From NCBI GenBank assembly GCA_032718475.1, contig JAUCBJ010005685.1:1-21216 (forward strand): a stretch of DNA of 21,216 bases. The letters are read 5' to 3'. Source of the DNA: Nemertoderma westbladi (lineage: Eukaryota > Xenacoelomorpha > Nemertodermatida > Nemertodermatidae). Shown here one piece after another: positions 1 through 8,706 of this stretch. A program made the position numbers and the translations under genes. How positions within the stretch are numbered: the stretch's first letter is position 1; every line of letters starts with the position of its first letter. Under the pieces are notes generated by a model. That model was not told the DNA's origin and made no database searches. It saw nothing but the letters and a program-made list of their open reading frames with translations.

Positions 1-760
1 AAACTGTATTTAATGCCTACACTTGCAACCTTATTGCCTACTGCAATAAGATAATTATAAACTGTTACTGTTCGCGCTTTTGAAGACCTTTAGCAGTTTA
101 ACCTGCCAAATTTTATATGTCTTTTAGTTAATTAAAACCACTTTAGCATACGACAATAATTTATGCTAATACGCAAAACATTAGCCGAAATCAGCCCATG
201 CGCGATCATTCACCCGATGGATCTACACCCGGGAGACTGAATTCGGATGCTTGAATTGTATTATTACAGTGTAAGGTTGCAGTGTATACCTAATGTATTA
301 TTCGATAGATCGTTAATAATTAATCTCTGACAGATATTATTGGCTTTCGGGAAATATTAACAGTTCCTTTAGGACGTGGCGCTTTATCTATTTAAACAGA
401 ACTAAGACTTATACTAAAACGCAACGATACTGCTTATGATTAAAGTATAAAGCGTATTCTTTAGGAAATACTTTGTTACCAATCACAATCATACACACTA
501 TTCTGCCGACAGTCAGTATATTTGATCACACATAAAGAGAGCAGTAATTGACTCACGTAGGGTCTGCTAAATAACATTGGATTCAATACACACCACATTA
601 ATATAAATCGCAATTGTTATGTATAGCCGGTCTCTCTAACCTGTAGTGTTATCAAGAAAATTGGGAATTGGGTGATTTATCCGTATTATCCAAATAGCAA
701 TATTTCCATCAACAAATATTTACAATTGATAACTGACGGTAAAATAACAGTACAAGCAAT
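1..760. repeat. LTR-like segment, copy 1 (partial)
   Basis: Two blocks of this stretch recur elsewhere in the window in the same orientation. The block from 69 (TGTTCGCGCTTTT, then ACCTTTAGCAGTTTAACCTG) to about 148 matches 8240-8277 and 21085-21165. The block 511-715 (with CACGTAGGG and ATCAAGAAA words) matches about 8300-8500 at roughly two-thirds identity by eye. Copies 1 and 3 also share an ATTGCCTACT word just left of TGTTCGCG, so there the repeat may extend leftwards, whereas copy 2 starts abruptly at TGTTCGCG. A TG start is what an LTR end looks like, and the copies flank the BEL/Pao element, so LTR is the favoured reading. No target-site duplication or primer site was found, and a different dispersed repeat is possible. 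Confidence 0.4.
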
Positions 761-1684
761 ATGATTAATGCAAAAGTATCAAGATTAGTTAATGAGTATG
801 ATTATCAAGTTAAATTAGTTCGGTAACAGTTTATACTTTCGATAATTCAAGCAGTTTACGGTACAGCAGTATCTATCCAAAAATGCCGGTGTTTCTGGCT
901 TAGACAGCAATAACAACAAAGTATCAAGAAAAAACAGTAAGACTGAACACTCTCCTTATGATCGGCAGAAAAGCTACACGTCGACAGGAAAAACCGCCCT
1001 GATTGGCCCAAGCCAAACAAAGAACCACGCGTCCAATGGCTGTTTCCATGTCAGCAACCAGCTGCTAGATGTCGTAATATGAATCATCACGGCTAAGCTG
1101 TGAAAGGTGGTTGGTGCATTACAAGTTTTTTGTCTTACCATGTCCACTAAAACACGTATATAGCAGAATTACTTTTATGTCCGTTAAAACCCCTGTAAAG
1201 GTACCTTGCGGGCGAGGGGAATATATATACAGTTAGAAAACCTTTTTTAGAGTATTCCAGCGCCTGGGGGGGAACTGGCCAGCAAAGGCAAACGTATCAG
1301 TTATCCCACAAAAGCTTTTACACATGTGGTGCTCTGCCCCATTATGTTTTGCGGCCGAAAAATGCAAGTCAGAACAAAACTTTTGGTACCGAGTACCACA
1401 TTGCTAATATATACTGTACTACTAAAGCGAATCAATTTCACGAACCATTTAGGGCTTACATAAATATCGTCTGATCGATATATTTTGGAGATACTTCATT
1501 AATTTTTAAAATTACTCAATTGATAATATTTTTAGCTGGACAGTGTGTTGCAGCTATGTCTTAATGATCTGTTGAAACAATAACTCTCATCTCGATGATA
1601 GATGATTTATACCCATACATAACGACGTATAATGCTTTTATTAATATTTTATTTCACTTCACATCCAGCAATTCTGGTCCTTTT
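761..1684. other. AT-rich stretch without a recognised gene
   Basis: There is no long open frame and no domain I recognise. The sub-stretch 980-1300 is less AT-rich and holds CCAAT-type words (GATTGGCCCAAGCC near 1000, CCAATGG near 1032) and a short TATATATAC run near 1225. These could belong to a promoter or an LTR, but nothing downstream supports either. Confidence 0.5.
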
Positions 1685-1772
1685 AATACGCATATATTTC
1701 CTCTAAATTTAAATTTAATACCCATATATTTCATCTAAATTTAAATTTAATACGCATATATTTTATCTCATT
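1685..1772. repeat. 32-bp AT-rich tandem repeat, about 2.7 copies
   Basis: The phrase AATACGCATATATTTC starts at 1685, 1717 (AATACCC variant) and 1749, giving an exact 32-bp period. The units are separated by TCTAAATTTAAATTT, which is itself partly palindromic. The copies differ by one or two bases, so this is a young or homogenised minisatellite. Confidence 0.85.
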
Positions 1773-2284
1773 CCATATGACATCCAGTCTGTCTCATAAT
1801 TATTAGCAATGCCCCTTTAATGGAATATTTCTTATCTATTATACTGTATTTGTATGACCAACATTAAAATACAGTAATAATTTTAATTGGGTGTATTTTA
1901 ATGTACATTATTTATTGACTCACATTTTAAAATACGTATGTTTTTAACTATTACTTTACCTTTAGTACTTTACCTATTACCTTTACTATTACTTACTTTT
2001 AATTATCTAACTGTATTAACTAAAGTTAATTTGTCAGCATTTTATGTTATCTTTGTTCAAAGTTACAGTATGGTGTAAATTTATATTAATAAATAATAAT
2101 AATAATATTACATTAGTTATTATTTATAAATATAATGTAGAACTTCGATCTTGACGCCTTTCAAACAGGTGTCTGAGCAGTTCCTACTGACAACTCATCC
2201 TCTTGTAACGAACGTAACAACTACAAAACAAATATATTGAATAACTTATTATTAATAACTTATTTAAGGGAGTAAAGTGAATCT
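1773..2284. other. Very AT-rich stretch, no gene seen
   Basis: Simple AT-rich sequence with short repeats of TTTACCT/TTACTTT words (about 1955-2000) and an AATAATAAT microsatellite near 2088-2110. No coding frame or RNA gene is visible. Confidence 0.5.
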
Positions 2285-2375
2285 TTGGGCCAAAACGTCC
2301 GACAAACAAATCTTGTATTTCATTTATTGGGCCGAAACGTCCTAGGCCAAAACGTCTTAGACCGAAACGTCTGTT
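2285..2375. repeat. GGCCRAAACGTC motif array
   Basis: Four copies of a GGCC(A/G)AAACGTC-type motif lie near 2288, 2330, 2344 and 2360. The last three follow each other at about 15-16 bp spacing, like a small minisatellite. A related split version (GGGCCAAAGTC then GAAACGTCC) occurs near 8658-8679 beside the end of the BEL/Pao pol region, so the motif is dispersed here. The open frame across it (RFGLRRFGLGRFG on the minus strand) is a by-product of the repeat and not a gene. Confidence 0.7.
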
Positions 2376-2385
2376 ACCCAAAATC

Positions 2386-2473
2386 CATGGACTTCTAGAA
2401 TGTTATTTATACCAGGATTGGAAACTAGGTAGCTAGCTATAGGCAAAATAAATTAATATTCTAGAAGTCCATG
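2386..2473. repeat. Perfect 16-bp inverted repeat with 56-bp spacer
   Basis: CATGGACTTCTAGAAT at 2386-2401 is repeated exactly in inverted orientation at 2458-2473. The spacer contains a small TAGCTAGCTA palindrome. This could be the terminal repeat of a very small foldback element. It abuts the GGCCRAAACGTC array on its left. Confidence 0.85.
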
Positions 2474-2536
2474 AGTAATCGTCTTATTGGCTAATATCTC
2501 AGTCAGCTGTTTGTAAGTTACCTACAACGCTACAAG

Positions 2537-2588
2537 ATGGACTGTGCTTTGTGCCCTCTCACGCCGGATTATAAAAGCAAATGTACCG
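2537..2588 (+). CDS. Candidate first coding exon (17 codons plus 1 base) with splice donor
   Basis: An ATG in good initiation context (AAGATGG) opens a short frame, MDCALCPLTPDYKSKC, that ends at a consensus splice donor (CCG|GTAAGTG, GT at 2589-2590). Local GC content is higher than in the AT-rich flanks. The three cysteines could start a zinc-binding domain, but the piece is far too short to assign. I could not find a matching downstream exon, so this is a guess based on the ATG, donor and composition only. The alternative is chance. Confidence 0.2.
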
Positions 2589-2589
2589 G

Positions 2590-4120
2590 TAAGTGTACTC
2601 CGTGCATCTATGCTTTTCTTTTTACAGTTTTGAATCTAATCACATGAAAGTTTTTTTATATGATAGATCATATAAATGAAGGTGAGGCAACATAACTATT
2701 AGGCGATATTTTGCGATAATAATTATGCACCACTAGGTGGTGCTGCAAATTTATGCTAATTTTTTTAGGTTTATTATAAATAGTATTTAAATATTATTAG
2801 CAAAAAATTTCGAAAAGTTGTCTGATACTTTTATGCAGGGTGGCTATGTAGACATCCACAGAAATTTTCAGACTAATTGCTCAAAAATTGTAGAAGTAGT
2901 AGGGATTTGAAGTTGACAATTTCATAAAAATAATATTTGGAGATAATCGACCTTTTATTATACGTACTGTAGTAAAAGTAATTTCAATAGGTCTCCCTAA
3001 ATGAAATTTTTTATAACTTTAAAAGTAAAAGAGCTATTAAATTGTGGTTTTCTGATTTGTAAACACCATTTAATTGTGCATTACATTAACATTTTAATTA
3101 TCCATTCCCCTGGATGCATATGTACCAACTTTTATTTATCCATGTCTTCGCCATTGCACACAAAGTAGACTGTAACTATGTACTTGGAAAGTCAAACTAC
3201 CCTTAAAACCAGACATTATGGCACTTGGATATACCCGGAGTTAACGTTTTCATGCAACTCCCATGCAATATTCAATTGACTTCGAACTTACCGCAATTTG
3301 GGCTCCCTTTGGGTTGATTGACAGTAGTACAACTCTGGTTAACAACAGCTGTGGTTGTGGTTTGGGGGGCCTTTTTTTTTTTTTACATAAGCTCCATTCT
3401 AAGCAGCAGTCAAATAGCATGTGGTAGTGTACCTGTTCAGAGAGGCGCTTTCTTTCCTTCTATGGAATATGGGGCCTTAACCCACCACCACATTATGCAC
3501 CACATTATGTTAAGCTAAAACTTGATGACGTATTTTCATGTGGTTGCAAATATCTTTAAACTAAACTTGATAAAAGTTTTATTTATGTAGTGTGAAAAGT
3601 GTGAACTAATAATGTAATTTTAATCGAGTTCATGATATTAAATGAAAGTAAATACACTTCTTGTTTACTAATAACTTATGTTAACGAATACATTTTTTAT
3701 TTATAACCACGCCATTTGCATGAATTATGGTTTATTAGGAAACCATGTTAAACATTATACAGTACATTATAAAGGCACAGGTGGAAGGAAGCCTTGAGTA
3801 GCAGCAGTGCACCTAACATAGTTAGTTAGCAGAACCAGCAAGTAAGCGCCCTTTTAGACGCCCAGCAGCCCACCCACCACTCACATCAGAGTACTTCCCA
3901 TTGAATGATTGACATTTCATAACGGTAGTTTGCTAGCTTTGATGAGCGCCGCTGTCCCATAGGGCTAATGTAAAAATACTCTCTCGTGGAAGACGATTTT
4001 CTGAGTAGATACACTTGGAACCAAATGTCCCAATGTGGGTCCAAGGGAATGGATAATTCAATTTGTACTGTATAATAGATCATAAAAATAACTTCGACAT
4101 ATTTTGGATCAAAATGGTGT
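2590..4120. other. Non-coding stretch with dispersed-repeat character
   Basis: No gene is supported. Visible items are a small perfect hairpin, GCACCAC/TAG/GTGGTGC, at 2727-2743; a poly-T run near 3371-3384; and a 12-bp direct repeat, CACCACATTATG, near 3485-3508. The texture (AT-rich, with runs of short conserved-looking phrases) resembles old dispersed repeats, but no boundaries can be drawn. Confidence 0.45.
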
Positions 4121-4121
4121 A

Positions 4122-4356
4122 CCCCCCCCCCCCCTTAAACAAACAGCTTAACCCTTAGATCTTGGCTCAAAAACAACTAATTTGATGGTATAAGGGGGCG
4201 TTCATAAAGTATGTCACGCAAATTTTCCAGTTTTTTGACCCCCCCTCCCCCTCTGTCACAAAGTGTCACGCAAGCTCGACCCCCCCCCCCCCCCTCTGTG
4301 ACAAAAATTTGTTTTTCGTAAATTTATAAACTCCCCCCCCCCCCCCCCCCCCCCCC
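4122..4356. repeat. Poly-C cluster with duplicated TGTCACGCAA phrase
   Basis: Runs of 13 C (4122-4134), 15 C (4280-4294) and 24 C (4333-4356) surround a short repeat. The phrase TGTCACGCAA occurs twice (near 4212 and 4264) and the phrase CCCTCTGTCACAAAG once, with a CCCTCTGTGACAAA variant. The phrase GGGGGCGTTCATAAAGTATG introduces it near 4195. From memory, similar phrases recur in many invertebrate genomes. The minus strand of these C runs is strongly G-quadruplex-capable. Confidence 0.75.
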
Positions 4357-4900
4357 ACCCTCCCTAGACGAACAATATTTTATTTCAATAATTTAATAAC
4401 AGTTAGAAAGCATAATAGAAAGTGAAACATTTTGACTGAAGTAGTTCTTACTAAAAGCATTTACATACATATTTTAGCAGCTTCAAACTACAGTACTGTA
4501 CATGTACTAGGCAGACTAGACAGGGGTGCCTGTTAATGTTACAGGGATTAAATTCAATGTTATTGAGTTCATTGTTTTTTCCTTAAAGTCTCCCACTCAT
4601 CTACAAATATGTTAGTCAAAGTCAAGCTAAAATTAAGCAGGTTAGTAAAGAAGCAGGTTACAGAGGCGTGTTGGGGGAACCAAAACAATAAACGAAAGTT
4701 AACACATGTTACAAGATTATGCAGGTCTTTATAATTGTTTTTGGGGTATGAAAATTGTTTTTGGGGGAAATAATATTTATGTTGTAAATTGTATATGAAG
4801 TTGAAAAATATATCACACTGCTCCATTTGGGATAGCGAATTTACTTCCTCACAAATAAATAAACAATATGAAACAAAGTAAATAAATAAATCAGTTAGAT
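4357..4900. other. Downstream flank of the 4901-6295 gene
   Basis: AT-rich and without a gene of its own; the 85-codon frame at 4569-4826 has no recognisable features. As the 3' flank of the minus-strand gene it could hold its 3' UTR. A canonical AATAAA on the minus strand (TTTATT on the plus strand) lies near 4379-4384, about 520 bp past the stop. No closer canonical signal was seen. Confidence 0.4.
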
Positions 4901-6295
4901 TTAATTCAGATCGACCACATTTAACGCCTCTAAAGTTTCCTCAGCGTCTTCGTTATCATCTGGGAGGGAACTCAGATCGATTGTGGGAATAATCTTTGGC
5001 ATATCCACCCGTTTCTGACGTCCTTGAGCGCTTTTATGCCGCTGACAGTAGTTACTCTTACACGATTTGGTGAAAATCTCCTGACAGAACTCCCCGTGGG
5101 AAATCTCGAACAGACAGCGCCGGTACCGGGTTGGGTCGTTGGGGTACCGGAGGTGCGGCGTCCGCCGTGTTCGGACACCGGACGTCCGGGCGGTTTGCAC
5201 CTTCTTACTGGACGCCCGTACAACCTGCACTACTCCCTTGTTACGCGGCTCCACTCGCGGAGAACTTTCCGGCGAAGTTTTACCAAGCTTCACGATTTTT
5301 ATTTTGCGTTTTGTAGATTTTTTATTAGTTTGCTTAGGTTTACTAGAACTCAATATTCTTCTAGAAGTTTCTTTTTGAGATTCTCGAATATTTATAACAC
5401 TTGCAGATTCTCTTAATTCGTCTGCGGTAACTTCATCACGAGATGACGATAAACTAACAATAATTTTTGGCGACTTTGTCGCTGATTTATAGAAAGGCCC
5501 CGCCCCTCTGATACCGGTACCGGTACCAGCCTTAGCCACGCTCGATTTTAATGAAGTTGAATTAGTTTGACTTAAATTCGATTTAATTTGGGTTTTATTT
5601 TTAGAAAAGTCATATAAATCGCGGTCCCCACAAGGAACGTTTACTCGAGAGTCCAATAACGAGTTATCCTCATCGGCTTCTATCCAATTACTAGACGCGA
5701 AATTAATTGTATCGAGTTGCCCTGCGAACAATGAATCGAGTCCAGACGTCTCCGGAACAACTTCGAACTCTGTGTTCGATTGGTTTAGAGTCGACAGGTT
5801 GCTCTCTGATGTACTACTGCATGCGTTGTTGTTGTCTGTAGTAGCCAAGGCACCACTCCGTTTCGCAGAATCTTCGTTGAGTATCAGTTGATCTAACAAA
5901 CAGACTTTATGCACCATTACAGACATCAACCTCGCTTTGCACCGGTTGAATTCACTCCTGAAACACTCTTGATCGAAAAGCAACAATTTCATTTTTCTCC
6001 TGAGTGTGTGGTAGTTTTGCAGTGTAGTGAGTTTATCAGGACTTTTATTCGAACCATCTTTTCGTTTCGCTGTCCGAATTCTGAATCTCTTTAAACGCAA
6101 ACTTTTACTTCGCTTCTTCGTTTTGGGTTTGTCCACCCGCACATTGGATTTTCTCTTCGTGATCAACTCTGCGCCGTCGCTGTTACATACCGGTACCGGT
6201 ACTTCGTAATGAGTTTCTGGAGTCACATTGTCGACATGCGCAGTAATTATGTTACTGACATCATTAGTGTTAGTGGGTACCGGTACATTATCCAT
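4901..6295 (-). CDS. INO80E-like chromatin-remodelling subunit with C-terminal C3H zinc-knuckle-like motif
   Basis: This is a 464-residue nuclear-type protein in one uninterrupted frame. It starts at an ATG in strong context (GAAATGG) and ends at TAA. Residues 47-86 are very basic (likely nuclear targeting). Residues 91-141 form a predicted coiled coil (LRRKMKLLLFDQECF, then CLLDQLILNE) that closely follows, by memory, the N-terminal coiled coil of INO80E, an accessory subunit of the INO80 nucleosome remodeller. The middle is serine-rich and probably disordered. Residues 394-420 hold C-x9-C-x7-C-x4-C-x2-H, resembling the C3Hc3H motif of INO80D and KANSL2. The tail is acidic (PDDNEDAEETLE), as in INO80E. 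It is much longer than vertebrate INO80E, about 240 residues from memory. The coding GC content is clearly above the flanks. The lack of introns suggests a single-exon gene or a retrocopy. The INO80E assignment is moderate and the zinc motif weaker. Confidence 0.65.
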   Translation of the reverse strand: MDNVPVPTNTNDVSNIITAHVDNVTPETHYEVPVPVCNSDGAELITKRKSNVRVDKPKTKKRSKSLRLKRFRIRTAKRKDGSNKSPDKLTTLQNYHTLRRKMKLLLFDQECFRSEFNRCKARLMSVMVHKVCLLDQLILNEDSAKRSGALATTDNNNACSSTSESNLSTLNQSNTEFEVVPETSGLDSLFAGQLDTINFASSNWIEADEDNSLLDSRVNVPCGDRDLYDFSKNKTQIKSNLSQTNSTSLKSSVAKAGTGTGIRGAGPFYKSATKSPKIIVSLSSSRDEVTADELRESASVINIRESQKETSRRILSSSKPKQTNKKSTKRKIKIVKLGKTSPESSPRVEPRNKGVVQVVRASSKKVQTARTSGVRTRRTPHLRYPNDPTRYRRCLFEISHGEFCQEIFTKSCKSNYCQRHKSAQGRQKRVDMPKIIPTIDLSSLPDDNEDAEETLEALNVVDLN

Positions 6296-6352
6296 TTCAG
6301 CATTTAGGCCCTATCTCCTGATATCTGTACCACCGGTTTGATTGATTTTTTC

Positions 6353-6520
6353 CATATATAAATATATACTGTACTGAATATATACACAATACTGAATACG
6401 GTATAGGCATACATAAATCACAATTTACCGTTTCAACGTATGCCTTACGTATCCACGTTCTATACATTACATTGGGCGATTTGACATACGCGTAGTCGAA
6501 TACTGTTTCCTGATTGGTCC
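6353..6520 (-). promoter_or_regulatory. Possible promoter: CCAAT and TATA motifs
   Basis: Upstream of the minus-strand start at 6295, the minus strand carries a TATATATTTATATATGG stretch (plus 6353-6369), about 60-75 bp before the ATG, and an inverted CCAAT box in GGACCAATCAGG (plus 6510-6521) about 145 bp further up. The spacing is plausible for an animal promoter with a short leader, but AT-rich DNA throws up TATA words easily. Confidence 0.3.
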
Positions 6521-6632
6521 AGATGAGATACGAGAGAAATTTCATGCAAAACGCTTAGGCCTCCGTTAAATTAGATTTGACACAGAGAGCCCATGGGACC
6601 GGTGTCCCAGTCGAAATTGCCCCCTGCGCCTT

Positions 6633-6720
6633 GCGCGTAATGACCCCCCGCGGGTATACTCGCCTAGCGCGTAATGACCCCCCGGGTATACTCACCTAGC
6701 GCGTAATGACCCCCTTCCAG
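6633..6720. repeat. GC-rich 32-34 bp tandem repeat, about 2.6 copies
   Basis: GCGCGTAATGACCCCC starts at 6633, 6667 and 6699 with GGGTATACTC(G/A)CCTA between copies. The adjoining phrase GCGCCAAATGCCCC (6727-6740) recurs inverted at about 7593-7606 (GGGGCATTTGGCGC). The block is far more GC-rich than its surroundings. Confidence 0.85.
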
Positions 6721-7112
6721 CGTTCCGCGCCAAATGCCCCACCCCAACTGCAAAGAATTAAGATAAGATTCAGAATTAAGATACTAAATAAGCTGACAGT
6801 GCAGCAGTAAACGGTAATGGTAGGGTCCCGCCTCAATTTTAAAGTCTCAATTTAGGGAAATGAGCAGGTTACAGTGGCACGTTATTTTAACCAAAACAAT
6901 AAACTAAGCACACTAGAACAGGTTACAGTTTTATTTTTGAGAATAATCAGCTGTTATTTGCGTCGAATTTTCCCTATGGAGAGGGAATTTTATTGCGTCC
7001 AGTTCCCCCCCCCCCCCCCGCCCCCCCATCCCCTATATGTGCATTCGTGGGCTATCATCTGATCATTGTGTAACTAAACTGAAATCGAACCTTGGTTGCT
7101 CTTAATTCAATT

Positions 7113-7384
7113 CAAGTTAAGAGCCAGACTTGGTCTCGAATTGGAATAGATTTAATAGGGCCGCTACCATTGACGCTGAAGGGAAATGCGTTAATGACGT
7201 ACGGACTACTACTAAATGGCCCGAAGGCTCTTCCTGGAAAAGACTCGCGTTGCGGAATTTCTGTCTGTACGAATTGTTGACTCGCTACGGGGTGGCGTAG
7301 CCGGATATCGTGATGTCAGATCAGGGACGTGAGTTCGTGGCAGAAGTTAATGAGCAGCTACTGTATTTAAGAATACATTTACAT
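7113..7384 (+). pseudogene. Integrase fossil, Ty3/gypsy or Ginger/GIN type
   Basis: A first block reads WSRIGIDLIGPLPLT with the first catalytic aspartate of a DDE integrase core at 7149-7151. It continues through partly scrambled sequence to GKDSRC, after which the frame shifts. A second block in another frame reads LLTRYGVA, a stop (TAG), then PDIVMSDQGREFVAEVNEQL. It carries the second catalytic aspartate (SDQG) at 7319-7321. The third acidic residue is missing because the remnant stops near 7384. The wording GIDLIGPL and SDQGREFV fits integrases of Ty3/gypsy elements, Ginger transposons and the derived GIN1/KRBA2 genes; I cannot choose between them. At least two frameshifts and one stop make it inactive. 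An AATAAA lies at 7469-7474. Confidence 0.75.
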
Positions 7385-7530
7385 TAATGCCACCCACTGT
7401 ACTGTACATTGTTATGTATCATTGTATATTGTGTATGGTATTCTGGTATAGGCCTACTTATGATATGTAATAAATAGGTCTGTAAAATGAAATTACAATT
7501 GAATCCCTTATTTCAAACCATAAAATCACC

Positions 7531-7596
7531 GGGGGGGGGGGGGGGGCATTCTGCGCGGTAGGGGGCTTATATGACCCGGGGGGGGGGGGGGGGGGG
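7531..7596. repeat. Paired poly-G runs
   Basis: G16 at 7531-7546 and G19 at 7578-7596, each followed by a GGCATT(C/T)(T/G)GCGC phrase, so the two halves form a degenerate direct repeat. The plus strand is G-quadruplex-capable. The second half runs straight into the minisatellite at 7615. Confidence 0.85.
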
Positions 7597-7614
7597 CATT
7601 TGGCGCTAGGCGAA

Positions 7615-7858
7615 TCTTTGTTTTATACATGGGGGGTCTTTGTTTTGTACATGGTGGGGTCTTTGTTTTGTACATGGGGGGGTCTTTGTTTTGTACATGG
7701 GGGGTCTTTGTTTTGTACATGGGGGGGTCTTTGTTTTGTACATGGGGGGTCTTTGTTTTGTACATGAGGGGGTCTTTGTTTTGTACATGGGGGGGTCTTT
7801 GTTTTGTACAGGTCTTGGGTCTTGGGTCTTTGGTCTTGGGTCTTTATTTTGTACTCTA
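7615..7858. repeat. Nine-copy 21-23 bp minisatellite with TCTTGGG tail
   Basis: Nine copies of TCTTTGTTTTGTACATGGGG with variable G counts run from 7615 to about 7813; the first copy has TATACAT. A degenerate TCTTGGG array follows to about 7858, ending in a last TCTTTATTTTGTAC. The unit lengths vary, so each frame stays open by chance on both strands (YKTKTPHVQNKD on the minus, FVLYMGG on the plus). These apparent proteins are repeat artefacts. Confidence 0.95.
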
Positions 7859-8239
7859 CCGTTCTCCGCCCGGTCAATATTTACGATATCTGGATATGAC
7901 AACAATGTTAAGAAGCGCCCGCAGGCGCGTATTTGATTCAACGTCGTCAGAAGGAAATCCGAAGGCGAAAATCTTTCCAAGGTTCGGTTCCTCGAGAGTG
8001 GCGTATTTTCGATCTGTAGTACTGTAGTAGGCCTAGCCGATACAGCACTATTTATGAGGCATTATAATTTTATTATAAATCAGCATACGCTACTAGTACT
8101 ATAAAAGTACACCATGTCCCGTAATATAGTGTCATTTTCTGATGACACGGACCCCCCCCCCAGATTTTTCTACAAATCTTTATCATATTGCTTGAAATTT
8201 GAAATACAACTAGTTCCACTCACCGTTGATGACCCCATG
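7859..8239. other. Non-coding stretch between minisatellite and LTR-like copy
   Basis: No gene is seen. It contains a GTAGGCCTAG word near 8028, an AT-rich core, and a run of 10 C at 8152-8161. The sequence just left of 8240 is unlike the flanks of the other two LTR-like copies. Confidence 0.5.
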
Positions 8240-8500
8240 TGTTCGCGCTTTTAGACCTTTAGCAGTTTAACCTGCCAATTTAATCCAACCCTGCCGTCAC
8301 TGATTTTGATCATATATAAGGAAGATTGCAACTGACACACGTAGGGATTATGAAATAGCATTTAATTCACACAAAACCACTATAATTTGAGTCACAGTTG
8401 CTACCGGTAGACCCTTCCTCTGCTTACCTCAGTAATCAAGAAAGTTGAGGGGTTTACGATTATTTGTCGGTATTCTCCAAATATAACATCCATTAATATA
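8240..8500. repeat. LTR-like segment, copy 2 (short)
   Basis: It starts with TGTTCGCGCTTTTAGACC and continues through AGCAGTTTAACCTGCCAATT like copies 1 and 3. It then jumps directly to sequence matching 511-715, so it lacks about 360 bp that copy 1 has between the blocks. A CATATATAAG TATA-like word lies at 8311-8320. It sits about 200 bp beyond the end of the minus-strand pol, where a 3' LTR would lie, but no polypurine tract was found between them. Confidence 0.4.
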
Positions 8501-8706
8501 AACAGCAATTAACACAATATAAAACAGCATTAAAACAGTAGTGCGGTGAACAGTCAGTAGGTGTTCATGAAGTGTAGTTTGGTGGTATATTGAGTTTGGT
8601 TTGGTGATTCAGGTTAATAGATTTACGTTCTTATAACTAAGGCCATCAGATGTTCTTGGGCCAAAGTCTGAAACGTCCATACTTAGTACAGAATTCTGAG
8701 AGGAAT
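8501..8706. other. Spacer between LTR-like copy and pol stop
   Basis: This would be the 3' untranslated part of the BEL/Pao element. It has no purine tract on the minus strand, contains the split GGGCCAAAGTC/GAAACGTCC motif near 8658-8679, and shows no coding signal. Confidence 0.4.

Noticed and set aside
2184-2381. 65-codon minus-strand frame with RFGLRRFGLGRFGP repeats, resembling an RFamide neuropeptide precursor
   Set aside because: The repeats come from the GGCCRAAACGTC DNA array; there is no signal peptide, no amidation glycine followed by dibasic cleavage sites, and the frame is short.
3318-3518. 66-codon plus-strand frame with a hydrophobic start
   Set aside because: It depends on a poly-T run (poly-Phe) and a CAC repeat; no support for a gene.
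5024-5416. Plus-strand frames of 61-130 codons inside 4901-6295
   Set aside because: They lie antisense to the 464-codon frame, show no domain, and arise from its composition.
6297-6545. 82-codon minus-strand frame upstream of the INO80E-like gene
   Set aside because: It lies in AT-rich promoter-like DNA, has no recognisable features, and is more likely upstream flank than an extra exon.
7500-7860. CRISPR-like direct repeats
   Set aside because: The repeats are contiguous without unique spacers and the window is animal-like; this is a minisatellite.
7526-8027. Several repeat-protein frames (YKTKTPHVQ, FCTWGVFVLYMGG)
   Set aside because: They are translations of the 21-23 bp minisatellite in different frames and strands.
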